DNA from: Desulfobacterales bacterium
GTDB lineage: Bacteria > Desulfobacterota > Desulfobacteria > Desulfobacterales > JAHEIW01
NCBI GenBank assembly: GCA_030066985.1
Contig: JASJAN010000006.1
Coordinates: 62,001-126,000, forward strand
Direction of reading: 5' to 3'
Length of the DNA: 64,000 nucleotides
In this document: in pieces, positions 34,487 through 43,523 of the stretch
Numbering within the stretch: the stretch's first letter is position 1
How the letters are laid out: each line of letters starts with the position of its first letter
Made by a program: the position numbers and the translations under genes
The notes under the pieces: model-generated
Databases searched by the model: none
The model's input: the letters and a program-made list of their open reading frames with translations, nothing else
Told to the model about the DNA's origin: nothing

Positions 34487-35641
34487 ATGGACTTTGAACT
34501 AACCAAGTCTCAAAAAGAGATTCAAAAAGCAGCACGGGAATTCGCAAAAGGCGAATTCGATAAAGATCTGGCCCTGGAGTTGTCCCGCAAACATGAATTT
34601 CCCACTAAAATCTGGAAAAAAGCATGTGATTTAGGATTTGTGGGGGTCCATTTTCCTGAAGCCTATTCCGGGCAGGATCTCGGCGTTCTTGAAAATATAA
34701 TCATTGCCGATGAATTTTGTGCTCGAGATTCATCCATCGGCGCTGCGATCATTCTATCCAGCTTTGCATCGGAATGCGTGCTGCGTTTCGGCAGTGAAGC
34801 ATTAAAGCAGAAATTTTTACCTCCGGTTGCCGAAGGTCAGATGCTATCCAGCGGTGCCTTTACCGAGCCGGGCCACGGATCAGACATAACTTCCCTGGAC
34901 ACCACCGCAGTGCGTGAAGGAGATGAATGGGTCATCAACGGCACTAAAACCTTTATTACCAACGGGGGAATGGCAGGGTTTTATTCTGTGATGTGCCAGA
35001 CGGATTCGGAGTGTCAGCCCTCCTATAGAGGCATCAGCCTGATCTTGGTGGAAGCCGAGCGTGAAGGTATTACAGCCGCCGATGTTGGCGATAAGATGGG
35101 CATCCACATGATGACCACCGCCGAGGTCAATTTCAAGGATGTGCGCGTGCCGCTTGACAATCTCATCGGTGAAGAGGGTAAAGGGTTTTACCAGGTGCTT
35201 GAATTTTTTGACGAAAGTCGCATTTTGGTGGCGGCTCAGGCGTTGGGCACAGCCCAGGGCGCTTATGATCGCGCTCTGGCCTATGTGAAAGAGCGCGAGC
35301 AGTTTGGCCGAAAAATTGCCCAGTTTCAGGTCACCCAACACAAACTGGCCGACATGATCACCAAAATAGACCTTGCCCGGCTGATCACGTACAAGGCCGC
35401 TTGGAACTTTGATAAGGGTCGCATTGATCCCAAACTGACCTCGATGGCCAAAATGTATGCTGCCCGAACGGCAGTTGAAGTCGCAGATGAGGCCATTCAA
35501 TTGTTAGGCGGGTACGGTTATATGACGGAGTACGAAGTTGAACGTTTTTACCGCGATGCTAAAATCTGTGAAATCTATGAAGGCACTAAGGAGATCCAGA
35601 AGAATACTATTGCCAGCGCCATCCTCGGCAAAATCAAATAA
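34487..35641 (+). CDS. Acyl-CoA dehydrogenase
   Basis: A 384-residue flavoenzyme of the short/medium-chain acyl-CoA dehydrogenase group. FAD and substrate signatures are AFTEPGHGSDITSLDTTA, TKTFITNGG, the DRALAYVKEREQFG stretch and GGYGYMTEYEVERFYRDAKICEIYEGTKEIQ. The catalytic glutamate is in the C-terminal YEGT motif. It oxidises acyl-CoA to enoyl-CoA and passes electrons to electron-transfer flavoprotein, consistent with the ETF-QO gene encoded 6 kb away. The substrate (butyryl-, glutaryl- or branched acyl-CoA) is not decided by sequence alone. GGAGG six bases before the ATG fixes the start; an upstream ATG in frame has none. It stands alone, followed by a MITE-like repeat. Confidence 0.93.
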   Translation: MDFELTKSQKEIQKAAREFAKGEFDKDLALELSRKHEFPTKIWKKACDLGFVGVHFPEAYSGQDLGVLENIIIADEFCARDSSIGAAIILSSFASECVLRFGSEALKQKFLPPVAEGQMLSSGAFTEPGHGSDITSLDTTAVREGDEWVINGTKTFITNGGMAGFYSVMCQTDSECQPSYRGISLILVEAEREGITAADVGDKMGIHMMTTAEVNFKDVRVPLDNLIGEEGKGFYQVLEFFDESRILVAAQALGTAQGAYDRALAYVKEREQFGRKIAQFQVTQHKLADMITKIDLARLITYKAAWNFDKGRIDPKLTSMAKMYAARTAVEVADEAIQLLGGYGYMTEYEVERFYRDAKICEIYEGTKEIQKNTIASAILGKIK

Positions 35642-35646
35642 TTCCC

Positions 35647-35789
35647 ATTTCCAGTCTGGAAACGGCTATTTTTTCCAATCTCTGCGTTAGACTCAAATTT
35701 TGATCCGCGATATACTATGTGTATGTCTGTGGTCAAAATTTGAGTCTGCCTTGACCTTGAAAAAAATATCTCGATTCCAGACTGGAAAT
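35647..35789. mobile_element. MITE-like element of 143 bp with 15-bp perfect terminal inverted repeats
   Basis: The termini ATTTCCAGTCTGGAA and TTCCAGACTGGAAAT are perfect inverses. Subterminal AGACTCAAATTTTGATC and its inverse match at 16 of 17 positions, so the whole is a long palindrome about a short centre. It begins six bases after the acyl-CoA dehydrogenase stop. A second partial copy of the right arm lies at 36066-36113. There is no internal gene, as expected for a nonautonomous element; no transposase was seen. Confidence 0.65.
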
Positions 35790-36065
35790 ACAATCTATTT
35801 ACAAATTATCATTTCTCAGAGTAGCATTTTAAAAACATCAATTTACTTCCTACAATATCTCTCTTGTTCTTGTAGGTCACCAAATGCCTTTGATGTAATC
35901 TACTATTTTTGAAATAGGTTCAGATTTTATATTCAAAAAAATCTCTCAATTATAGCCGGAAATTCACTTAATTTTAAAATCCTCGAATCAATTTTTACCA
36001 TCAAATATTGAGTCCCTCGCTGACCCATGTAAAATATGCCAAAGCACTTATCCCGCCTCTAATTA

Positions 36066-36113
36066 GAGTCAGCCTTGACCTTGAAAAAAATATCCCGGCT
36101 CCAGACAGGAAAT
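36066..36113 (+). repeat. Partial second copy of the MITE-like right arm
   Basis: This 48-base word matches the right arm at 35742-35789 at about 43 positions, including CTTGACCTTGAAAAAAATAT. More decayed fragments occur near 35930-35970. The remaining sequence up to the phasin gene is AT-rich with no recognisable gene. Confidence 0.6.
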
Positions 36114-36447
36114 TTACTTTATAATCATTCCTTTTAAAACACATCTACCGATCATTACATCGATTACTACAATAAGCGCGTTTGCTAACTAAGTCATTTA
36201 ATCAGGTTTGCCAGTAGCAAGGAAAACAGACGGGTTCTGTTTAACAAAAAAAGTGTTTGATGTTATTTAGCCGGCAAACGGGATAACCTGCCAAAGGCTG
36301 ACAAGCGGGAAACGGGTGCAACCGTTTTTGAGAGTTGTTTTTTAGCAATCCTGTTATATAATTGGGTATTATTTGCAAAAGATCTTTTCGGTTATGAATT
36401 CTATAAATTCTTAAATCGGATTCTACAGGAGAAGAAGGGAGTTCAGA

Positions 36448-36912
36448 ATGTTTGAAATGTTAAAGAAGACGTATTTGGCTGGAGCAGACCTGGCGCACAA
36501 AACCTGGGATGAAGTAGAAGTGCTTTCCAAGGAACTCGTCAAAAAGGCAAAGATGTCTGATAAAGAGGGGTCTAAATTTTTGAAGGATATGAAAAAACGC
36601 TATGATGACACCCAGAAAAAGACGGGCAGTTACATAGAAAAAGTGGTTAAAGATATCTTAAAAAAGATGGATATCGCCACCGCTGCCGACATAAAGGCTT
36701 TGAAAAGGGACATCCGACAGCTCAAGAAAGCAACCGGAACGGCGAAACCTAAAAAACGTGCTACCAAAAAGGCCGCCAAAAAACGCAAGGCGCCTGCCGC
36801 TAAAAAACGTAAGACCACCGCGACCAAAAAGCGGGCCAAGACGACAGCCAGAAAAACCACCAGTCGTGCAAAAACCAAAACTCGCGCTCGCACCACCAGG
36901 GCCAAGAAGTAA
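36448..36912 (+). CDS. Phasin-like protein with histone H1-like Lys/Ala/Thr tail (PhaF-like)
   Basis: A 154-residue protein in two parts. Residues 1-95 are helical and end in KKMDIATAADIKALKRDIRQL, the motif seen at the end of PhaF/PhaI-type phasin domains. Residues 96-154 are an extremely basic tail of KKRATKKAAKK, KTTARKTTSRAK type, resembling histone H1 and the PhaF DNA-binding tail. PhaF coats polyhydroxyalkanoate granules and tethers them to the nucleoid. No PHA synthase is in the window, so a nucleoid-associated role is also possible. The ubiB-like gene starts 62 bases downstream on the same strand, so the two may be co-transcribed. Confidence 0.72.
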   Translation: MFEMLKKTYLAGADLAHKTWDEVEVLSKELVKKAKMSDKEGSKFLKDMKKRYDDTQKKTGSYIEKVVKDILKKMDIATAADIKALKRDIRQLKKATGTAKPKKRATKKAAKKRKAPAAKKRKTTATKKRAKTTARKTTSRAKTKTRARTTRAKK

Positions 36913-36974
36913 ACTGCCGGCAGCAACGCCAAGATGGCCAAGAAGCGCAAAGACGTGCGTCCCGAAGGATTCAG

Positions 36975-38672
36975 ATGCTAAGTATTCGAAAAATAGGCGT
37001 CATCGGACGGACGTATCGACATTTGAATCGCTATCGGCAGATTCTAGCAATTCTGTTCAAGTATGGGTTCGGGGATCTGCTGGACCGGCTAAGTATTGAC
37101 CAATACATTAGCGCCGGGCTGTCGGCCATTTCAAGAAAACGATCTGACCGGGTTGAAAAACTATCACGGCCCCAGCGGCTGAGAATGGCATTCGAAGAGC
37201 TGGGGCCGACCTATATCAAACTCGGCCAGATCCTTTCAACACGCCCGGATCTGGTGCCGGCAGATTACCTCACTGAACTTACCCGGCTTCAGGATGAAGT
37301 CCCGCCATTTGATTTTGAAGATGTCAAAACGGTTATTGAATCAGAATTTGGTGCATCCGCTGAAGAATTGTTCAATCAGCTCGATGATCAGCCGCTGGCA
37401 TCCGCTTCCATCGGTCAGGTGCACAAAGCTGTAACTAAAGATGGAGAGTCCGTTGCCGTCAAATTTCAGCGACCCGGCATCCAGAAGGTCATCGAGGTCG
37501 ATCTTGAAATTATGCTACATTTGGCTACTCTTGCCGAGCGCCACATCAAAGAGTTTGAAATCCATCGGCCGGTTAAAATAGTCGATGAATTTGCGCGTAC
37601 CTTAGAAAAGGAAATCGATTATCGCATCGAAGCCACCAACATGGAGCGCATTGCCCGCCGATTTCTGGACCAATCCCATATCTACATCCCGGCAGTTTTC
37701 AGAGAGCTCTCTACATCACGTGTCCTGACGACCGAATTGATCGAGGGCATTAAGGTATCCAATATTGCTGGAATCGCAGAATCTGGACTCGATCACAAAA
37801 TCATTGCGGACCGGATTGTCGGATTGGTGCTCAAACAAGCCTTCGATCATGGCTTTTTTCATGCCGACCCTCATCCTGGCAATATTTTTGTCCTGGCAGA
37901 CAATGTTATCTGCCTGGTAGACTACGGCATGATGGGGCTTGTAGATCGCGCCACACGTGAAACATTTGTCGATTTGATAGACAGTGTGGTGCATCAGCAG
38001 GAGGTCAGAACCGCCCAGGCGCTGTTAAATTTGACCGATTGGGACGAAGAGCCGGATATTCGCTCACTTGAAAGGGAAATCGCTGATTTTATGGGGCGTC
38101 ATTTCTACAAGCCTCTAAAGCATATGGAAATCGGAAAGCTGCTGCAGGATTTGCTGCACTTAACAATGCGCTTTCGCCTGCGGCTGCCGCCCGATATTTT
38201 CCTGATGATCAAAGCGTTGAGTTCGATTGAAGGAGTGGGCCGGGCGCTGAATCCGGAATTTGACCTAATTGCGCATGCCAGGCCCTTCATCCAGCAAATA
38301 AAGCTTGAACGTTTCAGCCCCAAACGGATGTCCACTGACGTATACGAGATGCTGTCGCGGCTGGTTCAATTTCTACAGCAGTTTCCCAAAGATTTGATGG
38401 ATCTGACCGGCATGATCCGACAGCAAAGACTGAGTCTTCAACTGGAGCACAAAGGGCTTGAAACCTTGCTGGCCACCCAGGATCAAACCAGCAACCGTAT
38501 ATCTTTTGCGATCATCATTGCCGCTCTTGTGATCGGGTCGGCGTTGATTGTTATATCCGAAATTCCCCCGCTTGTTTACGGTATCTCATTGATCGGTATT
38601 ATTGGATATCTGGTCGCTGCCATCATGGGAATCTGGCTGCTGGTGGCGATCGTTAGAAAAGGAAGGCTGTGA
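36975..38672 (+). CDS. ubiB: UbiB/ABC1/AarF-family atypical kinase
   Basis: A 565-residue UbiB protein-kinase-like ATPase. The family-specific KxGQ motif is in GPTYIKLGQILSTRPDLVP; PLASASIGQVHKA replaces the normal glycine loop; HADPHPGN is the catalytic segment and CLVDYGMMG the metal-binding one. Two transmembrane helices lie at about 505-555, anchoring it to the inner membrane. UbiB proteins support ubiquinone biosynthesis and lipid homeostasis. An anaerobe with menaquinone probably uses it for menaquinone or lipid handling (inference). It is adjacent to the phasin-like gene and converges on a PilZ gene with a spacer of only 11 bases. Confidence 0.88.
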   Translation: MLSIRKIGVIGRTYRHLNRYRQILAILFKYGFGDLLDRLSIDQYISAGLSAISRKRSDRVEKLSRPQRLRMAFEELGPTYIKLGQILSTRPDLVPADYLTELTRLQDEVPPFDFEDVKTVIESEFGASAEELFNQLDDQPLASASIGQVHKAVTKDGESVAVKFQRPGIQKVIEVDLEIMLHLATLAERHIKEFEIHRPVKIVDEFARTLEKEIDYRIEATNMERIARRFLDQSHIYIPAVFRELSTSRVLTTELIEGIKVSNIAGIAESGLDHKIIADRIVGLVLKQAFDHGFFHADPHPGNIFVLADNVICLVDYGMMGLVDRATRETFVDLIDSVVHQQEVRTAQALLNLTDWDEEPDIRSLEREIADFMGRHFYKPLKHMEIGKLLQDLLHLTMRFRLRLPPDIFLMIKALSSIEGVGRALNPEFDLIAHARPFIQQIKLERFSPKRMSTDVYEMLSRLVQFLQQFPKDLMDLTGMIRQQRLSLQLEHKGLETLLATQDQTSNRISFAIIIAALVIGSALIVISEIPPLVYGISLIGIIGYLVAAIMGIWLLVAIVRKGRL

Positions 38673-38683
38673 ACATCTTCGGC

Positions 38684-38980
38684 CTAACAGAATTTGGCCC
38701 CAACACCAAACAAATGGGTCGACTGTTTATGGGTCAATAATTTTCGCCATACGACTTTAGCAAAATGTCCATTGTTACTGCTGCTAAAAGGCAGGTTGTC
38801 AGATGTGATGCGGATTTTGCGACCCGGTTGCTGGGCATAGGCAGATTCGAAATACAGGCCGCTTTTACTATAATTTTGCAGGGTGCCAGGATAGTGATAC
38901 CCTGTACGCTTGTCTTCAAGCGTAATGGATGCCTTATATTTGATTCGCTTGTGTCTATTTTGGATAGTACGGTCAGCCAT
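38684..38980 (-). CDS. PilZ-domain protein (second copy)
   Basis: A 98-residue single PilZ domain with the basic motif NRHKRIKYKASIT and the NYSKSG motif (residues 38-43), which together bind c-di-GMP. The layout and length match the PilZ protein at 8064-8360, and the two share GMYFES/GLYFES and a GVG.K ending, so they are paralogues. The role is inferred as c-di-GMP-dependent output. It converges on ubiB. Confidence 0.83.
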   Translation of the reverse strand: MADRTIQNRHKRIKYKASITLEDKRTGYHYPGTLQNYSKSGLYFESAYAQQPGRKIRITSDNLPFSSSNNGHFAKVVWRKLLTHKQSTHLFGVGAKFC

Positions 38981-39194
38981 TCGTCACCCTGCTTATCTTC
39001 GCTTTTTTAATGAAATAATCTAAGACAGTTCGAACCGGTGTCAAAGACAAATTCTTAAAAACAAACCGCCCACAGCTATCCGCACACGAGATCTTTTGCT
39101 CTAAGACTGCTGCTGGCCTACCTATCAACCGGTTGCTGATAAGCAGGTGTTAGACGCCACCTCTAAAATAGGGAGCGCCCGAAATCAACCCCCA

Positions 39195-39446
39195 TCAATG
39201 GCTTTCCAAGATACGCACGACCTTTCCATCTTTGAATATAACGGTGAAGGATTGGGAAGGACCAAAATCGTACACCCATTGGTCTGGTGTCTGAGTGTTG
39301 GGTTCACCGCAATCATCTCTTACATCAACAGTTGAATCCCCGATTCGCACCACACCTTCATCGCACATCATCGTCGGCGTTTCTTCAGCCGCAAAAATAC
39401 ACGTGGGATTGCTCAACATCATCATCATAAATGTTAAACTAATCAA
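39195..39446 (-). CDS. DUF2845-family periplasmic protein
   Basis: An 83-residue protein from a TTG start, with a signal peptide (ISLTFMMMMLSNPTCIFAAE). The mature part has MMCDEGVVRIGDSTVDVRDDCGEPNTQ and DQWVYDFGPSQSFTVIFKDGKVVRI, matching DUF2845 (paired cysteines about 22 residues apart and a WVYDFGP motif). These are small outer-envelope or periplasmic proteins of unknown function. The pair of cysteines may form a disulfide. The TTG is used because no ATG occurs between the preceding stop and the hydrophobic stretch, apart from internal methionines. Confidence 0.68.
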   Translation of the reverse strand: MISLTFMMMMLSNPTCIFAAEETPTMMCDEGVVRIGDSTVDVRDDCGEPNTQTPDQWVYDFGPSQSFTVIFKDGKVVRILESH

Positions 39447-39505
39447 ATATATCTTTCGATTTATGATATTGCCCTCAACAATAATTATTTAATAAAAAGA
39501 AGGTA

Positions 39506-40318
39506 TTACATAAAAAGCAGCAGGCTTAAAGCCATGACAGCCATCCCCAGGATGAGGCCGTAAATAGAAAGATGATGTTCGCCGTATTTTTGGGCGGCCG
39601 GCAGCAATTCGTCCAGCGAAATAAATACCATGATACCGGCAACCCCTGCAAACAGGACGCCGAAAATAAAATCGCTAAAGAAATTTAGCAGAATAAAATA
39701 TCCGATGAGGGCACCGACGGGCTCGGCCACTCCGGAAAGAAAGGAATAGAAAAAGGCCTTCTTTTTGCTACCGGTAGCATAATAAATTGGGACCGATACC
39801 GAAATACCCTCCGGGATGTTGTGAATGGCGATGGCCACCGCGATGGACAAACCCAGGGCCGGATCAGACAGGGCGGCTGCAAATGTTGCCAGGCCTTCAG
39901 GAAAGTTATGAATGGCAATGGCCAAGGCGGTGAACATCCCCATTCGTAAAAGCTTGCGGTTTTTGTCATGGACCTGTTCCGAACCCATTTCTTCGATACC
40001 GCGGATTTCATGGGGATTTTCAAAAGACGGTACCAGCTTATCGATGATAGCGATTAAAAAAATTCCGCCGAAAAAGGCGGCCACCGTTATCCAGGTAGCC
40101 TTGGCAGGGTCGAACTCTTCAGCGAGTGCATCCCTGGCCTTGGCGAAGATTTCGACAAAGGAGACATATATCATTACGCCGGCAGAAAAACCCAAGGCCA
40201 ATGAAAGAAATTTTGTATTGGTGCGTTTGGCAAAAAACGCTAAAGCGCTGCCGATACCGGTGGCCAGCCCGGCGAACAAGGTGAGACCAAAAGCAATTAA
40301 TACATCTTCTTCAAACAT
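39506..40318 (-). CDS. zupT: ZIP-family zinc/iron transporter (ZupT)
   Basis: A 270-residue inner-membrane metal importer with eight predicted helices. The two metal-binding signatures of the ZupT subfamily are visible: HNFPEG and HNIPEG in helices IV and [10 protein letters not shown] at the C-terminus and the first-helix [13 protein letters not shown] also match. It imports Zn2+, and often Fe2+ and Mn2+. Length and layout are normal. It is transcribed alone, upstream of the DUF2845 gene (60-base gap), so co-transcription is possible. Confidence 0.93.
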   Translation of the reverse strand: MFEEDVLIAFGLTLFAGLATGIGSALAFFAKRTNTKFLSLALGFSAGVMIYVSFVEIFAKARDALAEEFDPAKATWITVAAFFGGIFLIAIIDKLVPSFENPHEIRGIEEMGSEQVHDKNRKLLRMGMFTALAIAIHNFPEGLATFAAALSDPALGLSIAVAIAIHNIPEGISVSVPIYYATGSKKKAFFYSFLSGVAEPVGALIGYFILLNFFSDFIFGVLFAGVAGIMVFISLDELLPAAQKYGEHHLSIYGLILGMAVMALSLLLFM

Positions 40319-40479
40319 AGCAAGGCTCCAGTTTTACGATGATACAAAGATGCCGATCAGAACTGGTTTTACTTCATTTCTCTAACTGTGTTTTCTAAGT
40401 ATACTCATTTTTGAAATCAAGGCAATAATAGTTTTACGGTCTATCAAAGTGTAAATTTGACCGTATCCTGTGAAAACAA

Positions 40480-40621
40480 GAAGTGGCTGCAAAAGCCCAG
40501 ATTAGGTTCAAGGGCAAGGCTTCCCGCGCATTGGAAGTGGAGCGTACACGGAGTACGTGAGCATTTCAATGCGAGGGAATACATCGCCATTGGGCCTTAG
40601 ATGGGGTTTTGCAGCCACTTC
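40480..40621. repeat. Hairpin element B of the GGAGCGTACACGGAGTACG family
   Basis: The end arms are GAAGTGGCTGCAAAA and its perfect inverse TTTTGCAGCCACTTC; inner arms are TTCCCGCGCATTGGAA and TTCAATGCGAGGGAA. The core is GTGGAGCGTACACGGAGTAC followed by GTGAGCATTT, with CAAGGGCAAGGC on the left and TTGGGCCTTAGATG on the right. Its right end touches the stop codon of the TauE-like gene. The arms differ in sequence from elements A and C but are self-complementary. Confidence 0.72.
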
Positions 40622-41313
40622 TAAAAGTGAATGGCTTTAATGACAAATACAAGACCGACGATGATCATCAAAACCGCACCCACTTTGTAAATTAGGGCTC
40701 TTGATTTAAGCCAACCCATATCGGCCAGTTTGGCCACCAGAAACAGCGCCGGAACGGTCCCGAGCCCAAAAGCGGTCATCAACCCCATACCGGTCAAAAT
40801 ACTCTGCTGTGTGGAGCTAGCATCCATACCGGCGCGGGTGGCGCCCAGCAGCGCCGTATATACCGGGCCGCAAGGCAGCAACCCTAGCAGCAACCCCAGC
40901 GGCAGATAGACCAGGGTGGATTTTGCCTTTAGCAAGCTTCCAAATCCCTTGAGTATAATCCCCCCTGGACTGGAATGATCCCCGAAGACCCTGCCAAGTG
41001 GAATCCAGCCGGCCATGGCCAGCCCCATCATCATAATCAAGACGCCCGTGAGGATCATCACGCTTTTTTGAATTGTGTCGATGTGAGCCGTTACCATGGT
41101 TAGGGATCCGGCAGCGGCCACCACCCCTCCCAAGATGGCGTAGGTACAAATTCTGCCGAGGTGATACAGCAGCTGGGGGATGAAGATACTTTTTTCTTTG
41201 AGGTTGAGACTAAAGCTGACCACAATCGGTCCGCACATGCCAATGCAATGGCCAAAACCGATGGTAAAACCGGAGGAAAGATACAGCAGCAATAGGGTAT
41301 CAGTAGATGACAT
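40621..41313 (-). CDS. TauE/SafE (DsbD-like) membrane protein with HCIGMCGP motif
   Basis: A 230-residue integral membrane protein with six predicted helices. The first helix contains FTIGFGHCIGMCGPIVVSFS, the HCxGMCGP motif of the PF13386 group linked to copper delivery, cytochrome c maturation or cbb3-type oxidase assembly. A second cysteine motif, LLGLLPCGPVYTALLGA, occurs in the fourth helix, similar to DsbD. The start at MSSTDTLLLL is chosen because it begins just before the first helix and overlaps the upstream gene by 14 bases. A longer frame reaches back another 30 codons without a helix. It forms an operon with the FixH-like gene. Confidence 0.78.
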   Translation of the reverse strand: MSSTDTLLLLYLSSGFTIGFGHCIGMCGPIVVSFSLNLKEKSIFIPQLLYHLGRICTYAILGGVVAAAGSLTMVTAHIDTIQKSVMILTGVLIMMMGLAMAGWIPLGRVFGDHSSPGGIILKGFGSLLKAKSTLVYLPLGLLLGLLPCGPVYTALLGATRAGMDASSTQQSILTGMGLMTAFGLGTVPALFLVAKLADMGWLKSRALIYKVGAVLMIIVGLVFVIKAIHF

Positions 41314-41740
41314 CGAAGATAAATTGGGTTTGGCCCGTACCGGGGATGGTGATTGTTGCCTGCCAGGTTCGGCGGCCGCTGGGGCATTTGACGATAACAC
41401 CATCGCCCGTATAGGTATTGTTGCCGGCGGGTTTAAGCTGCACGCGATTGGGGCCCATATTCATACCCGGCATACCCAGATCAATATAGGGCGCCTCAGT
41501 CGATTGAGATGGTTTTCCCGTTAGGGTAAGCTTAAACGACAGGTCCTGTAGCGCTTTTACAGGCCTAGGGGCTACCTCAAGAGTCACCGAATTTTCTGAA
41601 AGCGACTGCGTGCATGGCCCGGCATGTAAATCGCAATTGATCATCTGTTGGTATTTATCACCGGCTGAAACGATTTCTGGTAATGCCAGCAAAAAAGCGA
41701 CAAAGAATAAGATGGCAAAATTAATAAAAAAATTTTTCAT
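41300..41740 (-). CDS. Periplasmic FixH/YtkA-like protein, possible copper handling
   Basis: A 146-residue exported protein. A signal peptide (residues 1-25, AILFFVAFLLALPEIVSA) is followed by a short Cys-containing segment (CDLHAGPC) and an Ig-like beta-sandwich. The segment YIDLGMPGMNMGPN has the Met-rich MPGMxMG motif typical of FixH/CcoH and YtkA-like domains that bind copper or support cytochrome oxidase assembly. Its 3' end overlaps the TauE-like membrane gene, which carries the HCIGMCGP motif, so both probably act in one metal or cytochrome assembly process. No oxidase gene is in the window. Confidence 0.7.
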   Translation of the reverse strand: MKNFFINFAILFFVAFLLALPEIVSAGDKYQQMINCDLHAGPCTQSLSENSVTLEVAPRPVKALQDLSFKLTLTGKPSQSTEAPYIDLGMPGMNMGPNRVQLKPAGNNTYTGDGVIVKCPSGRRTWQATITIPGTGQTQFIFDVIY

Positions 41741-41849
41741 TTTTACAGCACCTTTCTGCTTTCCCTCAACAAAACATCCGCGGTTACAGCCCTGGCAAGC
41801 GCGGATGCGTAAAATGCATTTCTATCTGTCTTCTGACTTCTGTAATAAT

Positions 41850-43523
41850 CTATAATAGCGTGTATCCCGGTCCTTCCCCGCCCTCCGGGCACGTCCAGGT
41901 GATATTTTCAAAGGGATCCTTAATATCACAGGTTTTGCAGTGCAAACAGTTGGAGGGATTCAATTTCAAGCGTTTATCGCCGGTTTTATCATCGGTTTCA
42001 ATTTCATAGACTTCTCCCGGGCAAAATCGGGTGCAGGGGCTGCGATACTTGGGATAACAGGTGTTAATACAAAGATCAGTGTCGTGCACGATGATATGCG
42101 ACGGCTGGTCTTCGCGGTGTTTGGTCTTGGACAGATAAACACTGGTAAGCTTGTCCACGAACAGCTCGCCGTCATAGATTTTGGGATCCACGGTCGTAAT
42201 GTCCGCCTGCTCGCCATTGAGCGGTTTGAGCGTCGTATAATCTTCCTCCAGCGGCATTTTATCCACAAAACCGCGCCCGCCGGTAACGTATTGAGCGCCC
42301 AGGTGAATAAACTTCATCGGGTTGGTTTTTGAAAGGGCCTGGTAAAAATTGCGGCCCTCGTACAGCTGTTTTTTAATATAGCTGTTTTCAAACAAGTCGC
42401 CATAGGTTTGCAAAGTTTGCTCGTCAAAGTTTTGTTTCTCCACCGCTGAGATGATGGCCTCCGCCGCCAGCATGCCGGATTTCATGGAAATATGGATGCC
42501 TTTTAATCCCGGCATATACTGAATACCAGCGCTGGCGCCGACAAATAGACCCCCGTCAACTGCCAGTTTGGGCAATGTATAGTATCCGCCGGTGGCCACT
42601 GCTCTGGCACCAGCTTCAACAACCTTGCCGCCCTTGATGATATTGGCGACAAACGGGTGGCTTTTGAATTTGATAAAGGTATCATACAAATCCAGCAGGG
42701 GATCTTCATAGCAAAGTCCTGTCAGAAATCCCAAGGTTAGACGGTTGTCGGCCATCTCGTAGATAAACGCGCCACCGGGAATATACAGCCCGATGGGATA
42801 GCCCATCAGGTGAATATCGTTACCTTTACTGGTTTTAAAATAATTGGATTCCTCAGGCAGCTCAATGACCTCTTCGATGCCGGTCTCAAAAACCTGGGGC
42901 ATCTTGCCTTTCATCAGGTTTAGCTTCTTATCGATTTCCTTGAAGAGGCTGCCGCGGGCGCCTTCCCCGAATACGGTAACTTTGGCTTTTAAATCGATGC
43001 CAGGCTCAAAATTTGATTTGGGTTCCCCGTCGGGTCCAATGCCCTGGTCACCAGTACGAACGCCGACAATGGTTTTTCCGTCTTCAGCGTAAAGGACTTC
43101 TTTGCCGGCAAACCCGGGAAAAATGTTAACCCCCATCTCTTCGGCCACCTGCCCCAGCCAGCGGGTGAAACGGGAGAGACTGATGATCAGACTTCCCGTG
43201 TTGTGCATAGGTTTGGGTACAAACGGCACCGGGATGGCTGAGGTTTCGGTTAAATAATAAAATTCATCTCCCCGAACTGTGGTTTCAACGGGGCACCCCT
43301 TGTCCGCGTAATCCGGCATGAGCTCATTGAGCGCAATTGGATCCATGACAGCACCGCTTAGGGCATGCGAGCCAATTTCGGCACCTTTTTCGATCAGGGC
43401 CACTTCCAGCTCCAGATTTTTCTCTTTGGCCAATTGCATCAGTTTAATGGCACCTGCTAGACTGGCCGGCCCGCCGCCGACAAACAGGACATCAAAATCG
43501 ATACTTTCACGTTCTACGGTCAT
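41850..43523 (-). CDS. Electron-transfer flavoprotein:quinone oxidoreductase
   Basis: A 557-residue membrane-associated flavoprotein that passes electrons from ETF to quinone. The FAD-binding GGGPASLAGAIKLM lies near the N-terminus, with EIGSHALSGAVMDP and GEGARGSLFKE typical of ETF-QO. The C-terminal [4Fe-4S] ferredoxin-like domain has the cysteines of RSPCTRFCPGEVYE and NPSNCLHCKTCDIKDP, and ITWTCPEGGEGPGY at the end. The length matches the bacterial and mitochondrial enzymes. It works with the acyl-CoA dehydrogenase encoded 6 kb upstream, coupling beta-oxidation to the menaquinone pool. The ETF subunit genes are not in the window. A TAGGAG site precedes the ATG. Confidence 0.95.
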   Translation of the reverse strand: MTVERESIDFDVLFVGGGPASLAGAIKLMQLAKEKNLELEVALIEKGAEIGSHALSGAVMDPIALNELMPDYADKGCPVETTVRGDEFYYLTETSAIPVPFVPKPMHNTGSLIISLSRFTRWLGQVAEEMGVNIFPGFAGKEVLYAEDGKTIVGVRTGDQGIGPDGEPKSNFEPGIDLKAKVTVFGEGARGSLFKEIDKKLNLMKGKMPQVFETGIEEVIELPEESNYFKTSKGNDIHLMGYPIGLYIPGGAFIYEMADNRLTLGFLTGLCYEDPLLDLYDTFIKFKSHPFVANIIKGGKVVEAGARAVATGGYYTLPKLAVDGGLFVGASAGIQYMPGLKGIHISMKSGMLAAEAIISAVEKQNFDEQTLQTYGDLFENSYIKKQLYEGRNFYQALSKTNPMKFIHLGAQYVTGGRGFVDKMPLEEDYTTLKPLNGEQADITTVDPKIYDGELFVDKLTSVYLSKTKHREDQPSHIIVHDTDLCINTCYPKYRSPCTRFCPGEVYEIETDDKTGDKRLKLNPSNCLHCKTCDIKDPFENITWTCPEGGEGPGYTLL

